Source of the DNA: Archaeoglobaceae archaeon
Lineage (GTDB): Archaea; Halobacteriota; Archaeoglobi; Archaeoglobales; Archaeoglobaceae
Direction of reading: 5' to 3'
NCBI GenBank assembly: GCA_015520485.1
Contig: WAPX01000030.1
Coordinates: forward strand, 1-33,517
Length of the DNA: 33,517 nucleotides
Within the stretch, counting starts at the first letter, position 1. Each line of letters starts with the position of its first letter. Positions 1-7,857 of this stretch are shown here, in pieces. Below the pieces are notes generated by a model that was not told the DNA's origin, did no database searches, and worked only from the letters and a program-made list of their open reading frames with translations. A program made the translations under genes and the position numbers.

Positions 1-2
1 AG

Positions 3-602
3 CCGGATTTGAACAGAGAACGGCTGAGAGATTATCTGAGAACAAGAGAATACTGGAAAATTAAAAAACCGTCCTCGGTAATGCAGTTCCTCTACGATGC
101 AGACGAATTCTACAGATTCAGAGGGGCTGAAGCTCTCGGTTACCTCTGCAAAGGTCAGACTGCAAAAAACTTCATACTCCGGCTTTTCTGGCACCTGAGT
201 GACGAGAGCGGGGCTTACTGTGTAGGAGCTCCTCTGGGAATAGCGGAAATTGGCAGAACGAACCCAGACGTATTTGAGGGTTTTAAAAACAAGTTCGTTT
301 CTCTGATGGACGACTGGGAGGTCGAGAAAAAATACGTTATTTACGGTATAGGCAGAATCTCGCATATAGTTGCAGATGCCTATCCGAATCCCGTGAAGAA
401 AATTAAAGAGGCTCTTGTAAGTGAGGAATCTCCGGAAGTTGTTGCCTACGGCATTTTAACGGCTAAAAAACTTAACTGTTGTTTTGAAGAGAGTTTTAAA
501 GCTGCCGAAAGATTTACCGGTAAAAAAGTGAAGGTATACGATGGAAATGAAATGCTCACTGCGGGATTTCCAGAAATCTTAAACCTGAGTTACCAGTTTT
601 AG
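3..602 (+). CDS. HEAT-like repeat protein, DVU0298-like, probably 5'-truncated
   Basis: The reading frame is open to the window edge. The first possible start inside is a TTG at 9, so the true N-terminus probably lies upstream. The visible ~198 residues are helical and built like HEAT repeats. Segments such as RFRGAEALGYLC and LSDESGAYCVGAP followed by IAEIG resemble the family I remember as DVU0298-like, found in sulfate-reducing bacteria and Archaeoglobus. No catalytic motif, membrane segment or signal peptide is visible, so a scaffold or adaptor role in the cytoplasm is likely, but no partner can be named. It is followed after 62 bases by the pilin gene on the same strand, which has its own TATA-like sequence. 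The family call rests on memory of the DESG...GAP pattern and is moderate. Confidence 0.55.
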   Translation, partial: PDLNRERLRDYLRTREYWKIKKPSSVMQFLYDADEFYRFRGAEALGYLCKGQTAKNFILRLFWHLSDESGAYCVGAPLGIAEIGRTNPDVFEGFKNKFVSLMDDWEVEKKYVIYGIGRISHIVADAYPNPVKKIKEALVSEESPEVVAYGILTAKKLNCCFEESFKAAERFTGKKVKVYDGNEMLTAGFPEILNLSYQF

Positions 603-633
603 ATTTTCGAGTTCATTCACGTAAAATCGAAGA

Positions 634-645
634 AAATAATACAGG
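634..645 (+). promoter_or_regulatory. TATA-like element of the pilin gene
   Basis: The A-rich sequence AAAATAATACAG is centred about 25 bases before the ATG at 665. No ribosome site lies in between, which fits a leaderless transcript. Confidence 0.35.
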
Positions 646-664
646 GTATGTCCGCAAAAATCTT

Positions 665-1135
665 ATGCGTGAAATTGAGAACATACGCGGGTTAAGTCCT
701 GTCGTTGGTGTGGTTGTGGTACTAATCGTAACGCTGATACTCTCCGCTTTTTTAGCGGCTTACGTCTTCAGATTACCTGCTAAAATGAGAAATGTTCCGT
801 CTGCAGACTTTGCCGTTTACGACTGTCCTGAAACGCTTAGTTCGGGAAAAGTATTTACCATAGTGGAAGTTAGCGGTAACTCCCTGAATCCGTCTGATCT
901 GGAGATAACCCTGCAAAACGAGACATCCAAAAGGATTTACATCCTCGAATGGAACGGCAGTGCTTTCATCAGTTCAAACCTGTACATCCCTGTCAGGGGA
1001 TACGTAACGAATGGAAAAGAAATGACGTGCTATCAGAGAACCCCCGTTTTCTCGTGCAGGACAAAGATAAGGGTCAGCATACTTTACAAGCCGGCCAGCG
1101 TGTTTTTGCTAAAAACAGACCTATGGGTCGAATGA
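665..1135 (+). CDS. archaeal type IV pilin-like protein (Pilin_N class)
   Basis: The protein of 156 residues has a class III signal peptide. A short charged leader ends in RG, followed by LSPVVG and a hydrophobic helix to about residue 35. This is the hallmark of archaeal type IV pilins (PF07790, formerly DUF1628), which are cut by prepilin peptidase after the glycine and assembled through the hydrophobic helix. The remaining ~120 residues look beta-rich and contain three cysteines, as expected for an extracellular pilin head. No pilus assembly ATPase or membrane platform gene lies nearby, so this is an orphan pilin subunit whose assembly machinery must be elsewhere. The gene ends 11 bases from the convergent DUF134 gene. 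Confidence 0.8.
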   Translation: MREIENIRGLSPVVGVVVVLIVTLILSAFLAAYVFRLPAKMRNVPSADFAVYDCPETLSSGKVFTIVEVSGNSLNPSDLEITLQNETSKRIYILEWNGSAFISSNLYIPVRGYVTNGKEMTCYQRTPVFSCRTKIRVSILYKPASVFLLKTDLWVE

Positions 1136-1146
1136 ATTTCAGTTGT

Positions 1147-1551
1147 TCAGTCTTTCCAGCAGCCCCTTCTCCTCCTTCTCCTTCCCGGACGGACTGGGGA
1201 GATGACAGAACCGCAGTTAGGGCACACAGCCTCCATTATTCCAGAAGTAAACGGCTCCTTCCAGGAATACCCGCAGTTTCTACACTTAAACGTCCTGACA
1301 ACATTTCCGGTAACGTCGATTGACGCCCCTCCCACTACAGCCATGCTCGCCTTCCTCCTCGCCTCCTTCAGTATCCTGTGGAAAGTTGGCTGAGAGACTC
1401 CCATTTTTTCGGCTGCTTCTATCTGCGTTAACCCTTCTATGTCGGCAAGTCTCAGAGCTTCAAGTTCCTCCGGTGTAAACTCCACAGCTCCGGGATATGC
1501 CGGAACTTCAGCATATGACCTTCTGCACCTCCTCCTACCGGGCATGGCCAT
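1147..1551 (-). CDS. DUF134/UPF0251 family DNA-binding protein with zinc ribbon
   Basis: The 134-residue protein begins MPGRRRCRR after two extra residues, as DUF134 proteins do. A helix-turn-helix of sigma-70 region 4 type follows (about residues 27-65, with TPEELEALRLADIEGLTQIE and then GVSQPTFHRIL). The C-terminal half has a zinc-ribbon pair, CRNCGYSW and CPNCGSV, and ends in a run of six arginines. It is probably a transcription regulator, but no target is known to me. An ATG at 1545 (residue 3) is an equally good start and matches the family's usual N-terminus. The gene is convergent with the pilin gene. Confidence 0.85.
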   Translation of the reverse strand: MAMPGRRRCRRSYAEVPAYPGAVEFTPEELEALRLADIEGLTQIEAAEKMGVSQPTFHRILKEARRKASMAVVGGASIDVTGNVVRTFKCRNCGYSWKEPFTSGIMEAVCPNCGSVISPVRPGRRRRRRGCWKD

Positions 1552-1620
1552 AACCTTAGATTTTATTATTGGTGATAATTTATTGATTTCAACAATCTCC
1601 CAGGGCTGACAGTTTAACGA

Positions 1621-1899
1621 CTACACTCCGCTTACAGGCTTCAGCTCGAGCTCCACGAAGTCTCCAACCTTCAGTTCGAGCTCGCAGTATTCAGAGTAGT
1701 CGAGGGTTACGTAAGCGTCATCCGCAATGGAACTGACACAGGCGTTTCCTATCTGCTTGCTCAGCTCAACGAGGCTGAAAGGGTCTTTTATTGCATCTTC
1801 AATGCTTGGCGCGGTAAAACCTTCTCTGCTGGCAAGCTTTAGGTAAACGACAACGTTGTTTTCGTCCTTCATCTCTATTTTTGTTATTCTGTACTTCAC
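1621..1899 (-). CDS. conserved-looking 92-aa protein of unknown function
   Basis: I do not recognise this family. The small acidic protein starts with GTG at 1899, supported by a strong GGAGGTG ribosome site that begins right after the stop codon of the upstream HD gene, an 11-base gap. It has two parts: residues 1-40, with a beta-like stretch followed by a helix, and residues 50-92, with alternating charged and hydrophobic residues ending in a VGDFVELEL strand reminiscent of small beta-barrels. There is no membrane segment, Cys pair or catalytic motif. Tight spacing behind the HD hydrolase and deacetylase genes indicates co-transcription. Confidence 0.75.
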   Translation of the reverse strand: MKYRITKIEMKDENNVVVYLKLASREGFTAPSIEDAIKDPFSLVELSKQIGNACVSSIADDAYVTLDYSEYCELELKVGDFVELELKPVSGV

Positions 1900-1910
1900 G
1901 GCTACACCTC

Positions 1911-2468
1911 CTAAAATCTCAGTCCGCTAACTCTTTCGAGTTCTTCTTTCATCTTTATAGCTCTTTTCAGGCTGTTTTCAACGATCCATTTTTTCTCAGG
2001 TTCCACTTTTTCCTTCAGTTCTTTTAATTTTTCGAAGAACTCCTCGAAACTCGCTCTGTCCCTGTCGAATATCAGGTTGTCCGCAAACGCAACAATTTTT
2101 TCCTCCAGAGTTTCGGGCATGAAGTCCCTTTTCGGTAAACCGAGCGCCTTTGCTTCCTCAGCAGTAATGCCACACGAGAAATGTCTTTCGGCAATTTTCA
2201 CTATCTTCTCATCAACGCCTTCTTTCCTCAGTATTTCTCCCGAAACCACGAAGTGTTCCAGACCGTGAGTTTTTGCACGCCCTACGTCGTGTAGTAGCGC
2301 TCCGAGCTTTACCGCTTCTAAATCAACGTCGTATCCGTTGGTTTTTGCTTTTTCAGCTATCTCTAAAGCAAGTTTTGCGACTTCAATGCTGTGCTTCCTT
2401 ACGTTTTCAGGCAATCCGTACCTGTCCCAGATTTTCTTTACGAGTTCCGGCACTTCCACTGATGTCAT
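1911..2468 (-). CDS. HD-domain (HDIG-type) phosphohydrolase, TIGR00295-like
   Basis: The 185-residue cytoplasmic protein has the metal-binding HD signature. A first histidine lies in NVRKHS, the pair is in LGALLHDVGRAK, a later histidine sits in LEHF, and another in ERHFSCG. These features match the archaeal HDIG family I know as TIGR00295. The family hydrolyses phosphate esters, but the substrate here is unknown. The C-terminal third is a charged helix. The ATG at 2468 has a GAGGTGG ribosome site four bases upstream, placed inside the end of the deacetylase gene. The two genes are separated by one base, so translation is probably coupled. Confidence 0.8.
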   Translation of the reverse strand: MTSVEVPELVKKIWDRYGLPENVRKHSIEVAKLALEIAEKAKTNGYDVDLEAVKLGALLHDVGRAKTHGLEHFVVSGEILRKEGVDEKIVKIAERHFSCGITAEEAKALGLPKRDFMPETLEEKIVAFADNLIFDRDRASFEEFFEKLKELKEKVEPEKKWIVENSLKRAIKMKEELERVSGLRF

Positions 2469-2469
2469 G

Positions 2470-3558
2470 CTACCACCTCACAAAACAGCTCCAGTACTTC
2501 GAGTGGATCCTCTTTACTCTTTCCATTGTGGCTCTAACCCTGTCCTTTGCCTTCGGGTCGAGCACCGAATTGAGTGCCGACAGGTAGTTTTCGGGCTCTC
2601 TTATACACGATACGTCGAGACCCGCCATGGCTGCAATCACTGCGAGGTTCGTGTACGGTAAGGCAGCTTCTATGCTGTACCCCCCTTCAAGGACGGCAAA
2701 AAGTTTACCGTTGCACAGATCTTCAGCAAGCTCTCTCGTCCTCTTCATGAGTTCCGCATACCCCCTCGCAGTAAGAGCAAGACCCGTCAGCGGATCTGTG
2801 AAGTGGTTGTCCTGCCCGGCAGAAACCGCTATGAATTCGGGCTTGAAATCCTGAGCTATCGGCTCTATTATTTCCTCGAAAACCATTAAATAGCACTCAT
2901 CCCCTGCTCCGGGAGGTAAGGGGACGTTTACGGTGTATCCCTCTCCCTCTTTTTCTCCAGTCTCTTCAGGATAGCCCGTACCGGGGTACAGGGGCATCTG
3001 GTGCAGGGATATAAAGAGAACTGTTGGATCTCCGTAAAAGATTTCCTGAGTTCCGTCTCCATGATGAGCATCCCAGTCGAGAATCATTATTCTTCTGACC
3101 TTCCTCTTCCTCTGAAGCCACTTTACGGCAATTGCCATGTTGTTCAGGTAGCAGAACCCAGCACCCATGTAGGGCTTGGCGTGGTGGCCGGGAGGTCGCA
3201 CCATTGCAAACGCGTTCTCAGCCATTCCATCAGCCACAACTTTTGCGGCAGTGATGGCACCTCCAGCGGCAAGCATCGCTCCCCTGTAAAGACCCACCGG
3301 GATTACGGTGTCCCAGTCTATAACTCCACCTGTTTTGCTCTCCTTTTTCAGAAATTCCAGATAATCCCGATTGTGAACAGCAAGAACGTCCTCCTCCTCA
3401 GCCATTTCAGGCTCAACTACTTTTATGACGTTCGAGTCAAATATTCCCTCTTCCATTAACTGGTCAAACGTATATGCGAGTCTCTCCTTTCTTTCCGGAT
3501 GAGTTGGAGTTTGCTCGTGTTCGAGGTAAGATCTGTGAAATACGAGGGCTGTTCTCAT
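2470..3558 (-). CDS. histone deacetylase-family (AcuC-like) zinc amidohydrolase
   Basis: The protein has 362 residues, a typical length for class I HDAC-like and AcuC enzymes. All expected active-site elements are present: RPPGHHA (catalytic His pair), LDWDAHHGDGTQ (zinc-binding Asp and His), SAGQDNH (second zinc Asp) and EGGYS (catalytic Tyr). It should therefore be an active zinc-dependent deacetylase, acting on acetyl-lysine or on acetylated small molecules such as polyamines. It is the first gene of a three-gene operon with the HD protein and the 92-aa protein. A GNAT acetyltransferase lies 1.6 kb away on the same strand. A TATA-like element 25-30 bases upstream supports the ATG at 3558. 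Confidence 0.92.
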   Translation of the reverse strand: MRTALVFHRSYLEHEQTPTHPERKERLAYTFDQLMEEGIFDSNVIKVVEPEMAEEEDVLAVHNRDYLEFLKKESKTGGVIDWDTVIPVGLYRGAMLAAGGAITAAKVVADGMAENAFAMVRPPGHHAKPYMGAGFCYLNNMAIAVKWLQRKRKVRRIMILDWDAHHGDGTQEIFYGDPTVLFISLHQMPLYPGTGYPEETGEKEGEGYTVNVPLPPGAGDECYLMVFEEIIEPIAQDFKPEFIAVSAGQDNHFTDPLTGLALTARGYAELMKRTRELAEDLCNGKLFAVLEGGYSIEAALPYTNLAVIAAMAGLDVSCIREPENYLSALNSVLDPKAKDRVRATMERVKRIHSKYWSCFVRW

Positions 3559-3581
3559 TGAACTGAATTTCTTCCTGCGGG

Positions 3582-3590
3582 ATAATAAGC
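3582..3590 (-). promoter_or_regulatory. TATA-like element of the deacetylase operon
   Basis: On the minus strand, CTTATTATC is preceded by AAG and lies 24-32 bases before the ATG at 3558. It fits a nearly leaderless transcript. Confidence 0.45.
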
Positions 3591-3613
3591 TTTTGTGATT
3601 CCATCATCCAATT

Positions 3614-5017
3614 TCAGGGCTTTGAAATCCAGAAGTACATGAACAGGAGAACGGCTGAAAGCACGAGTATGCCCAGAACAAACGAAGTTCTATTTATCTC
3701 ACCTGTGCCGCTGGAGTAGTCCTCTAAGAACCTGCGACTCATCCAGTTGCAGGCTTTTCCGTCGAGCAGAACTCCAATCTCCCTGTTCTTCTCCAGTCCG
3801 TACCTGTCGAGGTTTGCGGACATTATCAAAACCCTGTTGTCGGAGATTATCACCTTTCCGTGAAGGGGACGGGGGTAATACCTGATCGATACGTTGTGCA
3901 TTTCCAGCTTCAACGGCGAGCCTGTGACTATCAGTACTCTGGTTCTGCTGGAGGCGTTCATCAGCGCTCTGTAGAGCTCTGGATATAGCTTTATGTAAGG
4001 AGCTTCGATGTACAGCCTCTTCTTTGCGGAATTTATGAGTTTTAAGGCAATGCTCACGTCGGGCATGACGAAGACAGTTACGTTTCCTCTGAAGCTTGCA
4101 GACTTCGAACGACAGCAGACGTGTGGCATCTCAACTTTGTCAGTGTATCTGTCGTTTTCTCCTTTCAGTTTCACTGCGTATCTGGAGTCGTGATTCGCAA
4201 TTTTGAGGAGAAACCTCACAACCCTGTCGTCTTTGAAAACGAGGATGTATCCTCTCTTGTACCACCTCCAGTTCTCGGTCGTTATCACGGCAAATGCACT
4301 TCCATTCGTTCCGTTCCGAAAAACAGCGAACTTGTAGTGGAAGAAGCCGTAAGATTTTGACTTTAAAAAGTGAACGTTTTTCAGGTTAAACTCGCATTTC
4401 GGTATTCCGCCAACGGGATGAGCGTCGAGGTAGTAGCTGACATTCCCGGCATCAATCGTTTTCGCCGTATACGTGTAAGAAAAAACGATCGCCCTGTCAG
4501 CTCTGAATGTGCAGCTGGCAGGAGTTTCGATGAGGGTGTAGCTGGTTTTAAGCCTGAGGGGTTTGAAGTCCGTCCAGTCCTGATACCTGATTTTCCAGCC
4601 TTTCGGTGTTCTGCAGTACATCACTCCCGGCTTCGCTTTTCTGTAGTGGAACCTGCTGTTACCCAGAACGATTTCTCCACCGGAGTTGCTCAGAGTTATT
4701 CTGGCCTCAGCAACGTTAAGGCCGGAGAGTTCAGGGAATTGCCTGAAAAAAGCTGACCTGTTTCTGGTAAGTATTCTGAAGCCGGGCTCGACTTTCACGC
4801 TCCAGCTCGTTTTTCCGTTTGAGAAGTTGAGGTATGCCGGAATTGAAGGGTTAACAGCAATCCATTCAGCGTTATCGCTTCCGTACGGATTTGGACAAAT
4901 TGCAACGATTCCTTTACCCGTTTTTAGCCACGAGGGCTGGCAGACATGTGCACTTTGACACAAGTACACTGCTGTAAACACGAGAATGAATACAACAACT
5001 GTTACTCTCAGTTTCAC
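3614..5017 (-). CDS. membrane-anchored LTD / phospholipase D-like protein with two HKD motifs
   Basis: The 467-residue protein starts with GTG at 5017. A signal peptide or N-terminal anchor covers residues 4-22. Residues ~38-122 resemble a lamin-tail domain (NAEWIAVNP, then SNSGGEIVL). A two-part phospholipase D fold follows. The first half has DAHPVGG near 198-204 and a weak motif, H227-Y-K229 with N249 in TTENW. The second half has a clear motif, H386-G-K388 with D393 and MSAN near N402. A hydrophobic helix at 446-464 anchors the C-terminus. The catalytic part is expected outside the cell. Family members cut phosphodiesters, either nucleic acid or lipid. The first motif lacks the usual Asp, so activity needs testing. 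The protein is rich in Cys for an extracellular archaeal protein. Confidence 0.75.
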   Translation of the reverse strand: MKLRVTVVVFILVFTAVYLCQSAHVCQPSWLKTGKGIVAICPNPYGSDNAEWIAVNPSIPAYLNFSNGKTSWSVKVEPGFRILTRNRSAFFRQFPELSGLNVAEARITLSNSGGEIVLGNSRFHYRKAKPGVMYCRTPKGWKIRYQDWTDFKPLRLKTSYTLIETPASCTFRADRAIVFSYTYTAKTIDAGNVSYYLDAHPVGGIPKCEFNLKNVHFLKSKSYGFFHYKFAVFRNGTNGSAFAVITTENWRWYKRGYILVFKDDRVVRFLLKIANHDSRYAVKLKGENDRYTDKVEMPHVCCRSKSASFRGNVTVFVMPDVSIALKLINSAKKRLYIEAPYIKLYPELYRALMNASSRTRVLIVTGSPLKLEMHNVSIRYYPRPLHGKVIISDNRVLIMSANLDRYGLEKNREIGVLLDGKACNWMSRRFLEDYSSGTGEINRTSFVLGILVLSAVLLFMYFWISKP

Positions 5018-5121
5018 TGTGAACTGTTTCAGGCAAAATTATTCAAATTTTTCGATTTTTTGTTAATTTCGTTTTTTATACAATTTAGGTCTACCGGTCA
5101 GCAGAACTGGTCAGGGTCAAG

Positions 5122-5625
5122 TTAACATATTTTCTTCTCCTTTAACGGCAGGTACATTTCGTAGTCGTAACAGGAATCCACGACCCTGAAACCCATCTTC
5201 TTAAAGACATGTATCGCCCTGACGTTGCACCGGGACGTTGTCAGAAATATACCTCTCATTCCCCTCTCCATGGACATCTTGATTATTTCTTCCATGAGCT
5301 TCTGCCCTATTCCCCTGTTCTGGTACTCTCTGAGTATGAATATGCACAGTTCTCCAGTTCCGTCTCCTGCCGGTATTACTGCCACGTGTCCCACTATTTT
5401 TCCATCACACTCAGCAACTATGGAAAAACCGCTTTCCAGTATAAATTCCACCCACGCCTCTATTGCCGGTTTTGAGATGGGGGGTAAGCCGAGACACCTG
5501 TCTTCAGGGTTAAAGTTCAGGTACATTTCCACGAGTCTGTCCTTGTCCTCTTTCCCCGCGGGACGGATAATAACTTCCTTGCCATCCTTCGTTATGAACT
5601 TTAAAATGTGGTTGAGAGCTATCAT
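5122..5625 (-). CDS. GNAT-family N-acetyltransferase
   Basis: The 167-residue protein is a single GNAT domain. The acetyl-CoA binding loop is seen in LREYQNRGIGQKLM (Q/R-x-x-G-x-G type), and the C-terminal NVRAIHVFKKMGFRVV is typical. The N-terminal VIIRPAGKEDKDRLVEMY and the extra segment to residue ~65 are reminiscent of the GNAT domains of protein lysine acetyltransferases (Pat/AcuA type), but the substrate cannot be read from sequence. Start ATG at 5625 is supported by a TATA element 21-29 bases upstream and no ribosome site, implying a leaderless mRNA. Its neighbourhood contains an AcuC-like deacetylase on the same strand. Confidence 0.85.
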   Translation of the reverse strand: MIALNHILKFITKDGKEVIIRPAGKEDKDRLVEMYLNFNPEDRCLGLPPISKPAIEAWVEFILESGFSIVAECDGKIVGHVAVIPAGDGTGELCIFILREYQNRGIGQKLMEEIIKMSMERGMRGIFLTTSRCNVRAIHVFKKMGFRVVDSCYDYEMYLPLKEKKIC

Positions 5626-5645
5626 AATTTAATGTTATAACTCAT

Positions 5646-5654
5646 CATATATAA
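5646..5654 (-). promoter_or_regulatory. TATA element of the GNAT gene
   Basis: The minus-strand sequence TTATATATG is centred 25 bases before the ATG at 5625. Confidence 0.5.
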
Positions 5655-5666
5655 TTTCTTTTGAGG

Positions 5667-5694
5667 ATGATTAATAATTATATCCATTAATCAT
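5667..5694. repeat. 9-bp perfect inverted repeat upstream of the GNAT promoter
   Basis: ATGATTAAT (5667-5675) is mirrored by ATTAATCAT (5686-5694) across a 10-base spacer. It lies just upstream of the TATA element of the GNAT gene, where an archaeal activator could bind, and downstream of the FBP gene. Confidence 0.5.
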
Positions 5695-5774
5695 TTTAAG
5701 CTTTATCGATAAGCTACAGGAGCAGTTACTAATACGTTAGAGTATTGAAATAGAGTAAAATTAAAATTAAAAAT

Positions 5775-6890
5775 TTAAATCTTTTCAAACCTGTCTTCGA
5801 GCTTTTCGAGAACCTTGGGCAGGGTCGTGTACTCCATGTCCTCGTGTGGCAGCCTGTGTGGTTCGAATGGTCCATGCCTTCTCATGTATTCAGCTATCTC
5901 CTGTGCCTTCTTTCTCGTGTAGTCAAAAGCCGGGTCGTCGAACATGTCTACAGGCCCCACGAGCCAGCTGTCTCCAACTTGGAAACCAGCTCCTATGACC
6001 CTCGGAGGCCCGTCAAATCTCGTGCACTTCGCATACCTGAAGGGAACTGGCATGAGCGGTCCGTTGTGGCTACCTCTCATCCATCCGCTCACGAGGTGTG
6101 GAAACGCAAACGCCTCCAAAACCTCTCCAACTGCCGGTAAACCACTCTGCGCTCTTACGAGAGCTACCGGGTCATCCTTACCGACGTACTCTCCGGCTAT
6201 CTGGTAAAGTTTTTCCGTGCTTACCACTGCAACCGGCTCGTCCGGTGGGAGTTTTCCACCCTCCTTTGGATACACTCTCTTTATAACGAACCTCGACTTT
6301 CCGCCAATTAGCGCAAGTATGTCGTACATTTCCTCGGGAGCTTTCATGAACACCCTCTTGTGTTCCATTATGTCCCAGATTTCAAAAACGAAACCGTTGT
6401 GCAGAGACGGGTCTATCACAAGCCCGGCGGTGTTGAACGGGTCTGCAAACATCCTGAATATCGGCAGGTTGAATGCACCCGGTTCTGTCTTGTCCATCAT
6501 AAACGCTATTAATGGCTCTGCTTTTCTCGGTGTAAATTCCATTTCAGCAACTCCCGGACCCATTCCCCTGACGTTTCCGGAGAACGCGTCCTTTAATAAA
6601 TCCTGTCCGGCGCCGTAAAGCTTCAGTTCTTTGGCTTTAGCTGTGCAGTTTTCGAACACTTCCCATGCAATTCCGTGAATTTTCTCACTGTCAACACCTT
6701 CTCTGTGAAGCATAATGAGTTCAGTATCATCTCCACAGTTCAAAACCCTGTAATCCAAAATTTCGCCATTCTGTTTCTTTTCTTCAAGAATTGACTTCGC
6801 AACTTCCATTGTTTCTTCCCAGACTACAGCATGTCCGGGACAGCTACCGATATCTGCCTTTATGAGGCTTACAGTAATTTTCTCACTCAT
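5775..6890 (-). CDS. fbp: bifunctional fructose-1,6-bisphosphate aldolase/phosphatase (type V FBPase)
   Basis: This 371-residue enzyme joins triose phosphates to fructose-1,6-bisphosphate and dephosphorylates it, making gluconeogenesis one-way in archaea. It has the family's N-terminus ITVSLIKADIGSCPGH and metal ligands in NCGDDTEL. The catalytic pair that switches between aldolase and phosphatase is present as Y235 and K238 in AGEYVGKDDP, matching Y229/K232 of characterised enzymes. The C-terminus is also typical. I place the start at ATG 6890 (MSEK) rather than at 6914, because the family begins there and a TATA element lies 22-30 bases upstream. It is divergent from the KaiC-like gene. Confidence 0.97.
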   Translation of the reverse strand: MSEKITVSLIKADIGSCPGHAVVWEETMEVAKSILEEKKQNGEILDYRVLNCGDDTELIMLHREGVDSEKIHGIAWEVFENCTAKAKELKLYGAGQDLLKDAFSGNVRGMGPGVAEMEFTPRKAEPLIAFMMDKTEPGAFNLPIFRMFADPFNTAGLVIDPSLHNGFVFEIWDIMEHKRVFMKAPEEMYDILALIGGKSRFVIKRVYPKEGGKLPPDEPVAVVSTEKLYQIAGEYVGKDDPVALVRAQSGLPAVGEVLEAFAFPHLVSGWMRGSHNGPLMPVPFRYAKCTRFDGPPRVIGAGFQVGDSWLVGPVDMFDDPAFDYTRKKAQEIAEYMRRHGPFEPHRLPHEDMEYTTLPKVLEKLEDRFEKI

Positions 6891-6911
6891 AATGTTTATT
6901 ACTACCACAAA

Positions 6912-6920
6912 CAATTTAAG
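6912..6920 (-). promoter_or_regulatory. TATA element of fbp
   Basis: Minus-strand CTTAAATTG lies about 25 bases before ATG 6890. This supports the shorter start and a leaderless transcript. Confidence 0.45.
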
Positions 6921-7053
6921 CTTTTGGTATACCGGAAACCATACAGGGCTGATAATTATGATGGGTAAAGATTTATCTGGGAAATAATGCTATAACTTGG
7001 ATTGTTAGCAGGGCAAAACCCTGAAAATTACAACCCGAAGAGGTGGATTGAGA

Positions 7054-7794
7054 ATGGTGTCAAAACTGGAGAGGGTCCCTACGGGAATTCCAGGATTTGA
7101 TGAACTGTGCGAAGGTGGATTGATAAGAGACAGGTCGTATCTCGTTACCGGAACATCCGGTTCTGGAAAAACAATATTTGCCATGCAGTTTTTACTGAAC
7201 GGCATAAAAATGTACAACGAACCGGGAATATTTATCGCGACTGAAGAGAGGCCTCAGCACGTCAGGGAACACTTCTCTACATTCGGGTGGGATCTAGAAA
7301 AATATGAAGACGAGAACATGCTTGCAATAGTTGATGCAACGTCAACAAAAATAGGACTGCCAACTGACGAGAAATACGTTGACATTCGCCCCTTCGATAC
7401 GAGGTCGCTGATAGACAACATAATAACGATTCAGGACGAAATCGGTGCACTCAGGTGTGCTCTGGATTCCACGACGTCAATAGGTTTTGCTGTGCAGGAT
7501 CCGGCTAAATTCAGGGTTGAATTACTCAAGATATCCACGACTCTCGAAGTTCTGGGCTTAACGTCGATTCTCACGTGCGAAGTTATTGAAAACGGAGCAA
7601 TAAACAGGTTTGGCGTTGAGAACTTTGTAACGGAAGGCACAATAGTTCTGTACTACACGAAATCTGAAAACATGAGGACCAGAAGCCTTGAAATCTTCAA
7701 GATGAGGGGAAGCAACCACAGCAAGAAGACACACCACTTCGTTATAGACAGCAACGGCATAACCGTTCATCCGGGAGAGGAAGTTTACAGCTAA
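7054..7794 (+). CDS. KaiC-like RecA-superfamily ATPase, single domain
   Basis: The 246-residue protein has one KaiC-type RecA domain. Walker A is GTSGSGKT (about residues 34-41), a catalytic glutamate pair is in IATEERP, and Walker B is in CALDSTTSIG. Archaeal proteins of this type are signalling ATPases or regulators, and most have no assigned task. It lacks the second domain of cyanobacterial KaiC, so no clock function should be inferred. The start is ATG 7054, seven bases behind a GAGGTGG ribosome site. The in-frame TTG at 7048 lies too close to that site. A short CAGGG/CCCTG hairpin (7009-7023) lies in its leader. It is transcribed divergently from fbp. Confidence 0.85.
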   Translation: MVSKLERVPTGIPGFDELCEGGLIRDRSYLVTGTSGSGKTIFAMQFLLNGIKMYNEPGIFIATEERPQHVREHFSTFGWDLEKYEDENMLAIVDATSTKIGLPTDEKYVDIRPFDTRSLIDNIITIQDEIGALRCALDSTTSIGFAVQDPAKFRVELLKISTTLEVLGLTSILTCEVIENGAINRFGVENFVTEGTIVLYYTKSENMRTRSLEIFKMRGSNHSKKTHHFVIDSNGITVHPGEEVYS

Positions 7795-7857
7795 AATTTT
7801 ATACGTAATATACCTAAAAGATCTCCAGCACCTGTATTCACCGGTAATTGTTGATTG

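Noticed and set aside
949-1323. Second protein of 124 residues overlapping the pilin and DUF134 genes
   Set aside because: It lies in a shifted frame over the end of the pilin gene and antisense to DUF134. The composition is unlike a folded protein and there is no ribosome site.
7009-7023. Hairpin CAGGG/CCCTG before the KaiC-like gene as a riboswitch
   Set aside because: A five-base stem alone is too short to support a regulatory RNA. It is mentioned only with the gene.
7048-7794. KaiC-like protein as a circadian clock component
   Set aside because: Only one RecA domain is present and there are no kaiA or kaiB genes nearby. Single-domain KaiC-like ATPases are widespread in archaea with other roles.
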